A DNA stretch of 64,000 nucleotides from Erythrophleum ivorense (lineage: Eukaryota > Streptophyta > Magnoliopsida > Fabales > Fabaceae), in NCBI GenBank assembly GCA_026724425.1, contig JAIUCV010000001.1:3172001-3236000 (forward strand), read 5' to 3'. Shown here in pieces: positions 13,467-28,400 of this stretch. Under the pieces are notes generated by a model. The model had not been told where the DNA came from. It saw only the letters and a list, made by a program, of their open reading frames with translations, and did not search any database. Each line of letters begins with the position of its first letter. The first letter of the stretch is position 1. Both the position numbers and the translations under genes were made by a program.

Positions 13467-16400
13467 ATGCATTCCAATCCCGTGCTTTTTGAGGAACCCA
13501 TTAGGATGGCTTCAATTCTTGAGCCACCCAAGCCTGTCAGTGAGCTTTGATCAATCACTCACTCTCTAATTTTTTTTTTTTTTGATTTTGAAGTAATGTG
13601 TACTATTGATTCTACTAATCTAGTCTTAAGTAACCTTGATGTAGTGTTATCACTTAATCATAATTTTTTCCCCTTTTGGTTCCACGTCTTATGCTGCTTT
13701 GCTTTTGATTGCTGAGGAATGTAACAAATCAAGCTGGAAAAAAACTGTAGAAAATGAAAGCTTCTTATCTCTCTATGGTATCGTCGCTAAATTGGGTTGA
13801 GTTGAAATGCGAATGTTTTTTGAAATTTAAAGCTGCTCTTTCTTTCTGTTTCTACGGCAACCGTATGGTGGTAGATCTCAATGTTTCGGCAAAAGGGTGT
13901 TGATCAGAAAATGGATAGCTGATTTTCATTAATTTCTTCTGAAAAATAAAACTCTCGAGCGTCTGTGTAGCCTTATAGCCAAAGATGATAAGTCAGTGAA
14001 TCTAATTATTTTTCACATTATTTCTGGCGAATTATTTATTATTTTCAAGCTAATGTTTTTTTTGGGGGGGGGGGGAATCATATCCATTTGTTTGGTCCTT
14101 ATTTGTTTATCTTTTCGATGTCAATAAATTATAATTCCAATTGAAAAATGCTTCGAATGCACTCTGCAGAGTTTTTTTCCGGCAGTGACGAAGATTGTTG
14201 GTACGCTTGGTCCAAATTCAAGATCGGTTGATACTATTTCACGTTGCCTTGATTCAGGAATGTCTGGTATTTTCCCATAACCTTCTTTGATTGTCAGTCA
14301 TCTAGGTTCAAAAATTGATTGTAATGTATATGTTTTCCCACAAGTTGACGTGACCTCACTATTTCTCATCTTTTAACCAAAAATAATAGAACGGGAGGAT
14401 TTACTTAATTTGTTTCTCTTAATGCTATATTGTCAGAAAACTAAAGTAGCTAAATCAGTTAGAATCGACTACTTGTTTATCACATAGTTGGAAGACCTAG
14501 CAATGCCCAAAAATGTAGAACTATTTGAAAATAGAAATACCAATACGTTATTTCTTGCATTGTAACATAATTATATCTCTATTGACAAAAGTGCATATGA
14601 TAAATTGAATAATTTGTCTATAGTTGTTCTTCCCTTTCATACTCTAGAGTGGCCTTATTTGTTGACAGTCAGCTTACACATCATCTGTTTGTCATCTTAT
14701 TTTTCTATTCTTACCATGTGCTAGTGGCGAGGTTTGATTTTTCATGGGGTGATCCTGAATACCACCAAAAGACAATAGAAAATTTAAAGGCTGCTATCAA
14801 AAGTACCAAGAAACTCTGTGCGGTAATTTGTTGCTGATTTATTCGCTTTTGACTTTGACCAAACTTTGCTTATCATTACTCGCTCATTTAGATGCATGAA
14901 TGAGAATTTGAAGTTAATGGATATCTGTCAAATGTGTACTATCGTCATGCATTTCCATCCGAGGTTGTTTTATTACATATTCTAGTTTCTCCCTCTCACT
15001 CTCTCTTTTTTTTTCTTAATTATACACTTTCTTTTAATTGGTCAACATCATCAAATCTTAAAATTTAAAGCATCATATTTTGTTATTGTAACATTTTTCA
15101 TATTGACATCCTCATTTACAGTCATTTCTAAGCAATTTGAATATTTTTAGGCGTAAAAGCATAAAAGACTTCCAGCAACTATAACATTCACTGAAAGAAA
15201 ACTAGGATTGGGCTCCATTCAGCTATTTATTATTATTATTATTATTTTGGCCCATCTGGCTGTTATTATTCATATATGCTGCTCAACACTAATACCTGAT
15301 CTTAACTATGATCCACTTGTACTGTGTAAAATTTCTATTTAACAACAGCCTTATGATTCATCCAAATTTGGCATATCTCTAACATTTCAACCTAAAATGG
15401 ATCCTCAATTTCTGGTCTTGTAAACTAGCACAGTATCATTTTGGGGTAGCATGTACCACACAATACCCTAAATAAATGAAATGGGTTCAACCACCATGAA
15501 CTTTACAGGTATTTAAAGCTAACCCTTGGTGTTATTGCAATTGGCATAACTCCCTTGCTATTTCTTAGACCAAATATTGATTCATTATATTATTATGGTT
15601 AATTATATTACCGCAGCAAGTAGAAATCCTTTCATATCTATTGTGTTAACTCTCTATGAGCCCTATCGTATCCTTTTTACTAATCAATTTGATCATCCAT
15701 TAATCAATGTTTGTTTCTCTTAAATATTTCCATTGATGCTTTGCTTGGGTCACCAGGAAATAATGGAAGTTGAAGAATTATCTAGAAAAGCCTTGGATAA
15801 ACATAATTTTCTTAAATTTGCATAAATCTGTTGATAGGTTTATTATATACTATCAAATACAGAAAAATAAATTAAGATCTGCAGTGGTCTTATACACATG
15901 CACACCATTACTTATTGCAATAGAAAAAAAAAGGTGTTTTTGGTAAATTCACGTCTATTCTTAAATGTTCTTTATGTATGCACAAATGTCATCTCAAGGT
16001 TAATTAATGTAAAGGTATACATACTTTTTGGTCCAACTCCAGGTTATGCTAGATACTGTGGGTCCAGAATTGCAAGTAGTGAATAAATCTGAGAACCCAA
16101 TTTCCCTTCAAGAAGAAGCATTTGTTGTTTTAACTCCAGATCAGGACAGAGTAGCTACTTCAAATCTCTTACCGGTTAACTTTAGTGGGCTATCGAAGGT
16201 TGGTGTACCATTTTTCTAATTTATTTGGGTTTGCCAGATATTTCTGTTGAATGTGTGTATATGAGAATCTTGAGCATGCTTATTATGGAATACACATTTA
16301 GAGTTACAGTCTAACCAATAACAGATGGAAGGTTTTTTTTTCCTGCTTCTCCACTGGCATATAATCTGCTTGGTTGGTAGATTTAGGTTTTCTATACTTT

Positions 16401-19400
16401 ATTTGTAACTAAAAAAAATGTTGTAGACTTATGCATACACATTTATATTATTGCATGCATCTGCTTGCTTGCGTGCATTTCTGCATGCATGTGCCTTATA
16501 ATACTGTGCAGATTAGAAAAGTAATTTAAAATCTAGATGCTAGATGGAGTAACAAAATAAATTGTGGAGTTCGTATGATAGATTTGCCTTAAAAACAAGC
16601 ATACTGTCAAGAACTGTTCGACTGTGAGTTAGTTTAAACTTTGTTCTTTTTCGAAGTATCCCAGCTGGGGTACTTGATGCTGGCCAAAATATCCCATTAA
16701 CATAAAGCCTATAAAGGTTTAGTTTGCTTTCCTTCTTGCAGTATACAGGTTTTAGGTCTGTCATGTGGGAAGGCTACAGTAATAGCCTGCCTAGATGGAA
16801 CATCTTGTAACCTTGTGTCCTGTTTTATGTAATCTTATAAAAATAAAGCCTGTAAAGGTGGATTTGAAATTTAGTGAGATAGCTAGTGATTTTTAATAAT
16901 GTATTATTTAAAGCATCTAATCATAAGCTTTGTTAAGATGATGATTACAAGGATTTTCTCTTTAACCTCGTTCGTTTGGGATGGTGATCCTCATAGGTCA
17001 AGGGACTTTCTATTGGCCCTTAATATTTGAACCAATTTGCTGTCCTTTGTTCTTCATAAATCGATCTCTAGTCTGTGATGGGGGTCTGTGGGACTACCAT
17101 TTTAGTTGTAATATCTCTCATATTGTGCTTTAATTCTATGTACAATGTAATGTTTATATAACTAAGGTATCATTATTTCTGCAGGCAGTCAAGAAGGGCG
17201 ATGCTATGTTTATTGGTCAATATTTGTTTACAGGAAGTGAAACAACTTCTGTGTGGCTGGAGGTACGTAGTGTTGGATAGATGAGTTGAATAATCAATGC
17301 CTGTGCAAATAGTTTATGCAAATCATAACTAAATTTCATTGCATATGTTAGTGATATCTTTTTTCTTTTTTAATAACTCGTTAGAGTGTTAAATTAAGTA
17401 CTATGGTACCTATTTATCTATACTCTATAAATGCCTAAAGAGCAGAAACGTTTGTTGAAATAAGAAACCCTTATCTTTTTACATATCTTTGTTATGTTGC
17501 CTGTAGTTTTTGCAAAATGACCCTAATTTTTGTTTGGTTTGGAATCCAATTATGCTCTGGATCTGCTTAAGTTAAGTTCTACTTGATTCTAGAAAGTAGA
17601 ACACCTGTATGAGTATGCTTAAAAATAAAGAGGTGGATAGAGCATGGAATGTCGGAGGGAAAGTTATGGAGATAAGGTTGGAGGAAATGAGGAAAGTGGA
17701 GAGAGAAAATGAGACGTAACAATTAAAAAAATTCAGTTAATCTGTATATTTACATTTGTGATTGCATACTTTTATTAATTTATTTAACATGCGTGAATAA
17801 AATAAGATTTTTTTGGCCAATTTTAGGACAAAAGTTGAAGATGAAAAACTACTTCATGTTCTTTATATTGATTGTAGAGATATCAATGAACATAAATTAC
17901 TATGATTATATATTACTTCAAAATCTTAGTTTCCTATCACTTAGCAGTTTTTTTCCTTATAAATTTTATGATAAGGACTCTCAGGGTAATTATTGTCAAG
18001 GTTTGGCTATTGTTATTCTTTTTCCTGACAATCAAAATTACTTAGGGATTGCATATAGAGTCTATTGTATTCTTTGGATTCCCATTTTGCATGATTTCAA
18101 CATTTCTAGTATTCATATTAGGGCTTGCCTTTCCTTTGTATTTGTTTCTCTCCTCTTTTTTCTCTTTTTATTATTTTTTTCTTTTTTAATTTTTGCTCCC
18201 CTTTGTCTATATCATTTTTTCATATTCAAGCCTGTTCTGCCATATAATAGGGCTGCCACTTAAGTGTCAATTTAGAATTATCTTTTCCAAGCAAGCAGTA
18301 CGTGAAACAGAATATGGACTACCCAAAAGAAAAAAGAGAAAATGGAGTAAAATACTGCTACTACATGTCTGAATTTTTCTATCGCTCATAAAATTTGCTT
18401 TCACAATGTAGGTCAGTGAGGTGAATGGTGATAATGTCACTTGTCTCATAAAGAATTCTGCTACACTAGCTGGGTCATTGTATACATTACACATCTCTCA
18501 GATTCACATTGATCTTCCTACGCTTACCAATAAGGATAAGGAGGTAATTACAGAGCAGAACTTTGTGTGCATAAAGTTGGAGATTGACATATCGGGGTTG
18601 AGTTGGTATTCTACTTTTCCTTGAGAAAGAAAGGTTCCATTTTCATCTACATTCTTTCTCACGGGGAAATTGCAGTATTGCGTTATATTTGTTTGTGTTG
18701 TGGAAATCAAAGGATGATTTTAGCAATGCTTTAAGATTTGTAAATTACTTTTTCCTTAAAGAGAACTTATCTTTCTATTAGCTTTGTTCTTAAATAAGGA
18801 GACCAAACCTTACGGCAAAAAGGAAGGGACCATCAATATATATTATTGAAAGATTATAAAATTGTGTATGACATTGACCCCTCACTATCTATTTATATTG
18901 ATACTTTGACCACATGAGGACAATTTCTCACTCGTACCTTTTACTTTGGGTGCACTACAAGTAACTAATTTTGTAACTTACAAAACTTTCCTAAATCCTG
19001 AACACCTTAACAAGCTTTGTCAATATAGAGAGAATCAGAGAATTTATTTGGCAATTCAAATTATTAGATGTATATGTGTACATTCCACATTAGGTAAATT
19101 CTTTATTTGCAGTTTTGCGCCAATTATGAGAATATGATTTGTTCAACATACCCTTGGAAGGGTCATGCATGTAAATTAGAGAATGCTGGGTGAGTGAAGA
19201 GAAAGTACTTTAATCCCTTTTTATAAGAACAAGGGAGACATATAAAATTATGCAAATTATAAGAGAATTAAGCTCATGAATTATACTATGTAGTTATGAG
19301 AGAAGGTAATTGAGCAGAGATTAAGACAAGAGATTCACGTTATAAAGAATCAATTTGGTTTTATACTAGGAATGTTAACTATGGAAGTAATAAACTTGCT

Positions 19401-22400
19401 ATAAAGATTAATAGAAAGATATCGAAGGAATAAAAAAAACTTACACATGGTACTTATCGATTTGTAGAAGGCATACAATAGGGTGCTAAGTGAGGTTTTA
19501 TGGAAGGTTTTGAAGAAAAAAAGAATTCATATTACTTATATATAATGGGGTTACAATTAGTGCGAAATAAAAGGTGAAGTAACAGAAGATTTTCCGATAA
19601 CTATTAGTTTGCATTAAGGTTCAATTTTGAGTTCTTATCTTTTTACTTTAGTCTTGGATGTGCTCACTGAATATATCCAAAAGTCGGTACCACAATGCAC
19701 CTTTTTTGTAGATGATATAGTGTTAATTAGAGAATCAAGGGAGGAAATGAATAAGAAGTTAGAGATGTGAAGACTAGTTTTAGAAGCAGATAGATTTTGT
19801 TTAAATAGAAGTAAAACACAATATATGGAATATAAGTTTAGCAAGAGGCACACTAATTCTAGCGTAGAAATGAAAATTAGAAAACATACCATATCATAAA
19901 TCACACAGTTTAAGTATTTTGGATCTATCATATAAGATGACAGGAAAATAGAGGAAGATGTAAAATATAAGATTCAAACAAGGTGGATGAAATGAAAGAA
20001 TGTTTTGGGTGTTATTTGTGATAGAAAAGTATCACTTAAATTTAAAGATAAAATTTACTGCAAAATTATAAGACTTGCATTGTTATATGGGACTGAGTAT
20101 TGAGTAATAAAAAACCAACAAGAGAATAAGTTCAATGTTGCGAACATGAAAATGTTGCAAAGATGAGTGGACAGATCAAATAAGATAGAATTAGAAATGA
20201 ATGCATTAGAAAGAAAGTAAAAGTTGCACCTATTATGAAAAAAATTGTAAAATCGCGCCTTAGATAGTTTGGGTATGTGTAGAGAAAATCTATAGAAGTT
20301 CTAATAAAAAGAGTAGATCAGATAGAGAATAGTCCAATAGTTAAACGAAACCATTAAGGATTTAGATTTAAATAATTTGTCTAAAAATATAATTCGCGAT
20401 AGGGTTTTATGACGTTATTTGATCTATGTAATTGACCTTATTTAGTGGGAAAAGGTTTATTGTTGTTATTGTCGTCTTGTAGTTCTAATAATGCTTTGGA
20501 CATATCTTTTATTATCTCAGGTAATAAGCACATGAGTGTTCAAAACAATAGAAACTTCTTTTCATTATGATTTGGCAATCCAAAATATTAGGCGCATGTG
20601 TGTACACTTCGAATTTGGTAAATTCTTTATTTGCAGTTTTGCACCAATTATGAGAGTATAACTCATTCAACTTACCCTTGTAAGGGTAATGAATGTAAAT
20701 TATCTTTCTGTTATTTTCTTGTAGTTCTAAAGGTTCTTAGGGCTTTTTTTTTTTTCTAATTTACTCAGGTAATAAGCACATGGGGTGTTCAAAATAATAT
20801 AAACTTCCTTTCATTATCATACACCCGGCATGCTGAAGACATTCGCCATGTAAGGGCTATCCTGATTGATTCCATCCTTTTTTTAGTCTATTGTTGTATC
20901 AGATGTATTTCCCTTTTTCCCATTTAATGGTTTTCATGCTTCCCAATTTAACTTTCAAATTCTGGAGTTTCTTAGTTTGTTTCACATTGTTGACTAAGTG
21001 AATCATTTATTCCCCTAGTTTTCCTCATAGCATTGAAAACTGCCTCTATTTTTCATTTTGCAGGCCCGTGAGTTTCTGTCTAGGTTAGGTAATCTCAACC
21101 AGACACAGGTTTTTGCAAAGATTGAAAATGTAGAGGTGAGGAACTTCAAGATCCTTGCAGCTGTAGTTTTACCTTTTGAGGAATGACACTAAGAATACAA
21201 AAGAGAATACATGTTAAATAATTGTTTCAAACTTGAAATGTTTGAGTGATAGTGATTTTAAATTGCACATTTCCTTTGAAAATTTTCTCAGGGATTGACA
21301 CATTTCGATGAGATATTGAGAGAAGCAGATGGTATTATCCTCTCTCGTGGAAATTTGGGGATAGATCTCCCACCTGAGAAGGTCAGCTTTTACTTTTGAA
21401 CAGAGAAATCCAATGTTAACAGGTTTTGACATGATTCCATTTAATTTAATTGTATTTTTCAGTGTCATAGGCTCATGTGTGTTTTCATATGGCTTTTGTT
21501 GCATTCTTCACTTTCCAGTATAAGGTTCTACTAGGATTTTGCATATCTCTCTGGATTTGGCAGGTATTTTTATTTCAGAAAGCTGCTATTTACAAGTGCA
21601 ACATTGTTGGAAAGCCAGCTGTTGTCACACGTGTTGTGGACACTATGACTGATAATCTAAGACCTACACGCGCTGAAGCAACTGATGTTGCAAATGCTGT
21701 TTTGGATGGTAAATTTTATTTTCCTGACTAGTGATATATTACTTTTTGTTATATTTGGCTGATCCTGATTGATTTACTTTGATTTTGATGGAATGATGCC
21801 ATGAGCTGGCGTTAGACACTTATACATTAATGTTTCTTTATCAAGTGTTGTTGTGTTCACAATATAGCGCACAAGAGCCTATGTATGCCATGAAACTTTG
21901 ATGTCTAATATATTTTCTCCTCTTTTTTGGTTCAGGGAGTGATGCGATTCTTCTTGGGGCAGAAACCCTGCGGGGATTGTACCCTGTAGAGGCCATTTCT
22001 GTCGTTGGAAAAATTTGTGCTGAGGTAGGTTAGTGATAGAGTTTTAAACAACATTTCTCTCTCACCCTTGCTGTTAGTTCTTTTGGGCAAAGTCCCTTTT
22101 TGTTAGATAGTCTTGTAAAGTGTTCATCCATGCTATAATGAAATTTTTTTCAACTGTCAAACCATCTCTTCATCCTCTGTTTTTAGATGCATGGCTAGTT
22201 GTTCTTACAAAATTTCCCAGTACTATTTCATAAGTTATTGCGCTTCCCTAGTGCTAGTTTACTTGATCTCTTTTATAGCCTTATTTCCAATATTTTTTCA
22301 CTATGCACCCTCGTGGCTTTTATTTAGTTTGCTTCTGAAGAAGTTGCATTTACAGTGTTCAAAGAGGGTTTCACATGTGTACGCTCATTCTCTTAGCATA

Positions 22401-25400
22401 GTTATTCTTTTTGCCTGGCTGGTTCTGCTTGGTTTTATAATGGTAATTGCCATTATCTGTTCAATGTTTGGCGACCAAAGCCTTTTCAGTCTAGAATGTC
22501 AATTCCTGGTCTTTTGTTCTGGCTCCCCCAGATGATATAACACGTCTTACTAAATTCTCAACATATACTTAGTTGTGCAGATATTACTTCTTCTTGTATA
22601 ATATAACATTGGATAGGATGCTGAAGGATAACTCCCTCACATATTCTGTTCTGCTTCAAAATGCTTTGTTTTGGCTAAATATATTACTAGCTTCTTTTAT
22701 TTGGTCTTTAAAAAATATCTGCAAATAAAACTAATTTGTTCTTCTTTTGTTTATCCCACGTCTTGGGGATGACCATATATAAAGTGAAGTGGTCATATCT
22801 ATAGAACAGCTTGTTGGGTTTGAAATTATATTACAACTTGTTTTGGTGAATCTAAAATTCATGGATTCCATCATGCTTACTGGTTGCTCTGAAGAGTCAA
22901 AACCTTACTTTTAGCTGCCTCCAGCAAAAAGAAAAAAAAGGAAGAAATGTTAACTGATTAATGAACTGCTCCATGTAGGCAGAGAAAGTTTTTAATCAAG
23001 ATTTGTATTTCAAGAAGGCCATCAGACATGTGGGAGAGCCAATGACCCACTTGGAATCAATAGCTTCCTCTGCGGTACTTTACTTTGGTGTCTATGTTCT
23101 CATTTTTTTTTTTTCAACTTGTCTCATTGGTTTGTTTTCCACCATCATGCTAGTTACTTGCTTGAAGGTAGTTTATATGGAGTGAAACACATATTGGGAA
23201 GTAAATTCTATATTTTGGTGAAACATACAGGTTCAAGCAGCCATCCAGGTTAAGGCTTCCGTTATTATCTGCTTCACCTCATCTGGAAGGGCTGCAAGGT
23301 TTCTTTACAATTCTTTTTACACTCCCATTCATAAGTTTCTCAATTTTGTGGCTGGTAATGCAAATTCTTATGCATTGGTGTTTATGTTGATTTCTGTTTT
23401 TTTTTCCCTTGATTCATGTTGGATTTAAGTTATTGAAAATCGTGGATCAACTTTTGATATCTTGCTGACAATTAAGAGTTTTCAGCTTATTGTGTGTTTG
23501 TGTAGGTTGATTGCAAAGTACAGGCCAACCATGCCTGTGATATCTGTTGTCATTCCTCAACTGAAGACAAATCAGCTCAAATGGTCGTTTACTGGTGCAT
23601 TTGAGGTATACGATTGACAATAGCTATGCATGAGTTGTTTCTTTATAAGCTTATATAGATACTAGAATGATGCATTATTTTTGTTGGAAGAAATTTAAAT
23701 TACTATAACTTCCAAGTCCAAAGTCTGATACTGGCCACCGTTTGAGTCAGTTTGATCAAGTGCCTTGAGTCAACTCAGACCTTTCTGGTCCTTGAACAAT
23801 GTTGCTAACCTAAGGTAGTGTTTGGTTCAATGGAATGGAGGGGAGGGGAGGGGAGTGGAGGGGTTTTAATGATATGTTGTTTGGTTGATTTGGAGGGAGG
23901 GGAAGGGAGGGGAGGGGAAGGATTAATGGACAATTATACCCTTATAATATTAGAATTAATTTTTTTTTTGTTTTTAAGATGTTTTTTATATAAAAAAAGC
24001 TTTTTCTTATTTTTTATTATAAAAAATAATTTTTTTATTTTTATTTAAAAATATTTTTTATTTTCATAAAAAATTATCTTAAACCCTATTAAAAAAAATA
24101 AGATCTATATTATGTTTTAAGTAAGAGCAAAGCAAAGGTAATTTAGTCAAATGAAGATAAACATTTTCTCTCCCCTCCAAAAACCCCCACTTTTGGAGGG
24201 GAGGGTTTGGAGGGGAGGGGATGGGGTATTTTGCCTCCCCTCCCCTCTATTTTTTTCATACCAAACAAGGGAAGAGCCTGCCCTCCCCTGCCCTCCCCTC
24301 CCCTCCAAACCCCTCAAACCAAACAATGCCTAAGTGGTTACCATTAGAAGTTGGAGTTCTGCAATGGGTCTTGATAATAAAAAGCCTAACTGAATTAGAT
24401 CCTCTTGGACTTGATTGATTCACATATCCCAATTCTTTCAGCTTCCACAACGGAAAACTATAGTTCAAGATAAACGGTCAATAATAATTTACACACAGGT
24501 TAATTTTCTTGGGATAATTTCTGAATTTTCAGAGATCATCAAAGACTCTTCTTGAATTCTGTCAGATTTAATTAGAACATTTTAAAGATTGATCTACTAA
24601 AAATTTAAATTTGAATTTTGTTTAATTGTTTATTGTAATTAAAAATCAACGTTGTGAGGCCTTGGGTGTTAACATTTTGTGGTTGAATTCCTCAGTGATA
24701 ACACAAGGAATTCTTTGAAACTTACGGAGAAACATTAGCTTGTAAAAATGTGGTTGTTAGCATTCATTACCACATGTCAAGGAACACCTGTTACGCAAAT
24801 TTACTTCATACTTGATAGTGAAAATGATGAAAATATGCTATTTTATGCTATTACATATCCTTCTTGCTTCAGCTACTCATCAGTATGTTACTAGTTCGAT
24901 GCATTCAAAAGTTCATCTTTCTTTGACTTGCATTATAACATTTGAGATTGAAACTAACCCATTTTTTATACCTGTTCCTTTCTATGATCCTGTGGCAGGC
25001 AAGACAATCGCTTATTGTCAGAGGTCTTTTCCCTATGCTGGCAGATCCAGTCCATCCAGTAAGAACTATTAAATGTTTATTTATATACTTTCTGAGTTCA
25101 ACCTCTTTAAGTAGTTTTAATATCGTTCAAAGGCGGAAAGAGAATTTAATGTCAACGTTAGGACTGGTTTTGTGTTGTTTAGAAGTCAGCATTTAATTTT
25201 CAAGGCAGCATTTAATAGGGGGGGGGGGGGTTTACAAGGCATAAAATTTTCTGTTGGAGTTTACCTTGCACCTTCAAAGTGCATAACATAGATTTTTTTT
25301 CCCTTTTAAATGGCAGATATTAACTCCTATTTTAAGATGACACATAAACCAGGTCTCTACAGTCATGGGACTTGACCCCTAAACACATAGGATCTTAATT

Positions 25401-28400
25401 GCTCTGACCTATATTCCAATGCTCCAGCACTTCTCTTAGTCTTAGCTTTGTCTAATCTTGCTAGCCAGTACAAGTTCAGCGACTAAAATCCAAGATGTAA
25501 TAGGTTTCAAGCAGTACCAATTACACTTACCTATTCCAGTAATAAATATTTTCGTTTGATGGCTTCAAGTTTGGAATTGATGAAATGGGCTTGTGCAGGA
25601 GGACTCAATAGTCAGTGGTGCTTATCTTTCAAATGCACCAGTGTAATCTTCCTTTCGTTATAATGCTCTTCCCCCTGTATTTTGTTTTCCCTCTTGATGG
25701 GAAACTCTATGATGCTTATGATCAAAGAGTGGCACTCAAGTAAACCGTTTCAATCATCCTTTATCCCTCAAGTTTGGGGATAACCTGAATTGTAAAACAA
25801 AAGTATTTTAGTTATTGTGATAAGGAAAAGAGAGAATAGAAGGGTAGAGAAATTGAGAGAATTAGGAAATTGAGATTTCATTGACTGTATAACAGCCTCT
25901 CCTTTCTGTCTACATGACCATTTAATGAGTTAGTTAGTAAGGACTCTAATTACCTGACTCTCTTAACAACTATTCTGTTAACAACAGAATAACTACTTCT
26001 CTTTACATATGTTATACGCCTAACAGTATTCCCCTCCCAAAAAAACCCTTGACCCCAAGGGTGAGTGCTAGAAAAATTAGGATACATCCTTTTTAAATTA
26101 GAGAGTTGAACTTGCGAAGCTTCTTCATTAGGCAAATCCTTCCATTGCACCAGTATTTCAGTGATTGGTCTGTCACTCTTCTGAACTACCTTCTTTGCAA
26201 AATAGTTTTCAAGTTGAGCTGGCCAATCTGTTGGTGGGTGCTTCTGAGACACGGCTGCATTAAGACACGTTTTCAGCAGTGAAATATGAAAAGTGCGATG
26301 AACTCTTGTGGTAAGTCCGGCCTATAAGCCACTGTCCTTATCTTTTGTAAGATCTTATAAGGAACAAAATATCTTGGAGCAAGCTTTTGGAAGCTTCTTG
26401 TAGCTATTGAAATTTGCCTATAAAACTGTAGTTTCAGAAAACACCCAATCTCCCTTATTAAATTGCCTGTCAATTCCATTTTTATCAGTGTGTTGTTTCA
26501 TCTTATTAGTAGCCTTTGCAAAATGATGCTTAATACTAGCCACCATCTCTCTCTTGCTGCAAAAGAGCAATCGACAGCATCTACCACTGCATGTGAACAT
26601 GAGGCTTCTAACCGTAGACAATCTCTCATAGGGTTTGGCTTGAACAGCGGTGCAGAAAGTGGTATTATACCATCACTCAACTAAAGATAACCACTTATAC
26701 CATTCCTTAGACTTTCTCCAAACATCATGCACCTCAAGAAGGTTTCTAAGCAACAATTTAATACTTCAACTTGACCATCGGATTTGGGTTGATATGTAAG
26801 AGTTAAATTTTGTTGAACTCCCAGTTGTTTCATGAATTCCTTCCAAAAATTATTAAACAAAATTGGGTCCCTGTCACAAATAACTTTAGCAGGAGCCCAT
26901 GTAGTTTATAAATGTGGTCTACAAAATGTTGTGCTAATTTGCTACCATATATGGGTGAAAGCCTAATAAAATGAGCTTACCTGCTCATTCTATCAATGAC
27001 TACCATACTAGTATCTTTAACCCTTAATCTTGACAATCCTTTTATAAAATCCATAGAAATACTCGACCAAATACCTTGAGGAATAACTAATGGTTGACAT
27101 AGTCTCATATTAGCAATGTTTTGATACTTACAACAGACACATGTATCACATTGCTTAATAAAAATCTTGATGTTAGCCTCCATTTTACTCCACCGAAATA
27201 AAGGTTTCATCCTTCGATAAGTTGCCTGTACCCTGAATGTCTTCTTTGAGGAGGGGAGTTCCAAGTCAGCAATCTTTACTTGAGTTGGTTGTCATTTCCA
27301 ATCACCACTCTACCTCTTCTTCATAATACTTGACATCCCAAGTATATTTGGTTTGGTGGCTAAGATTTTGAGCTAAATGTGCAATGATAACTTTGAAATT
27401 ATCATCTTGCTGCCATGAGTCTTTAATTTGCTACCACAAATTAGTAGAGTATAGTAGAGATGGAGGATACTGCCACTTGCCATAGTTGAGCTCCCTGAAC
27501 TCTAGAAAGGGCATTTGCTACTCTATTATCATTGCCCTTTTTATACTAAATTTTGTAATCAAAACCAACTAATTTAGTAAGCCAAAAAAGTTGGAATGAT
27601 GTCTTAAGCTATTGATCTAGTAGTTACTTTAAGCCCTATTGATCAATCCATATAATAAAATGTCTCCATCCAAATATTGATGCCACTAGTCCATGACTTG
27701 CACCACAACCAAAAGTTCTTTCTCATACACTAAAAGTGATGCGTGTCTAGGTCAAAGAGCCTTGCTATGGAAAGCCAATGACTAACCTTCTTAAATAAGA
27801 ATAGCCCCTATACTATGGATGGAAGCATCAGTCTCCACAATGGAAGTTTTAGAAAACTCTGGTAAGGAAATTACTTGGGTTGTAGTTAATGCCTCTTTTA
27901 AGGCCTTAAAAGCTATATTCACTTCCCTTGCCCATAAGAACTTATTTTACTACAATAGTTTAGTTAACGGCTATGCTATTTCTCATAACTTTCAATGAAT
28001 TTGCAATAATACCCTACCAAACCCGAAAATGAACAACATTGCTTACAATATAAGGTTTTGGCCACTGTTTGACTACTTGAACTTTTTATGGATATGTAGC
28101 AACCCTTTCAACATTGATAATATGTCCTAAATATTCCACTATCCTAAAAGCAAATGAGCATTTGCTTAATTTGACAAAGTACGAATGTTTCATCAATATG
28201 TCTACCAATTTTAAGTGCCAGTCATGACTTTCCAATATTTGGCTGTATACTAAAATATCATCAAAGAAAACAAGTACAAATTTCCTAAAATCCCTACAAA
28301 TACCATTCATGGCTACTTGAAATGTGGGTAGAGCTTTGTTAGGTCAAATGGCATGACAAAAAACTCATAGTGGTTTGAATGTGTTTTAAAAGTTATCTTC

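Noticed and set aside
17793..18263. Long plus-strand frame of 156 codons in pyruvate kinase intron 5
   Set aside because: Phe/Leu/Ile-rich text from T-rich intron sequence; it has no conserved motif and lies between two certain exons.
22191..22535. 114-codon hydrophobic frame in pyruvate kinase intron 11
   Set aside because: T-rich intron sequence read as membrane-like residues; no start context or family support.
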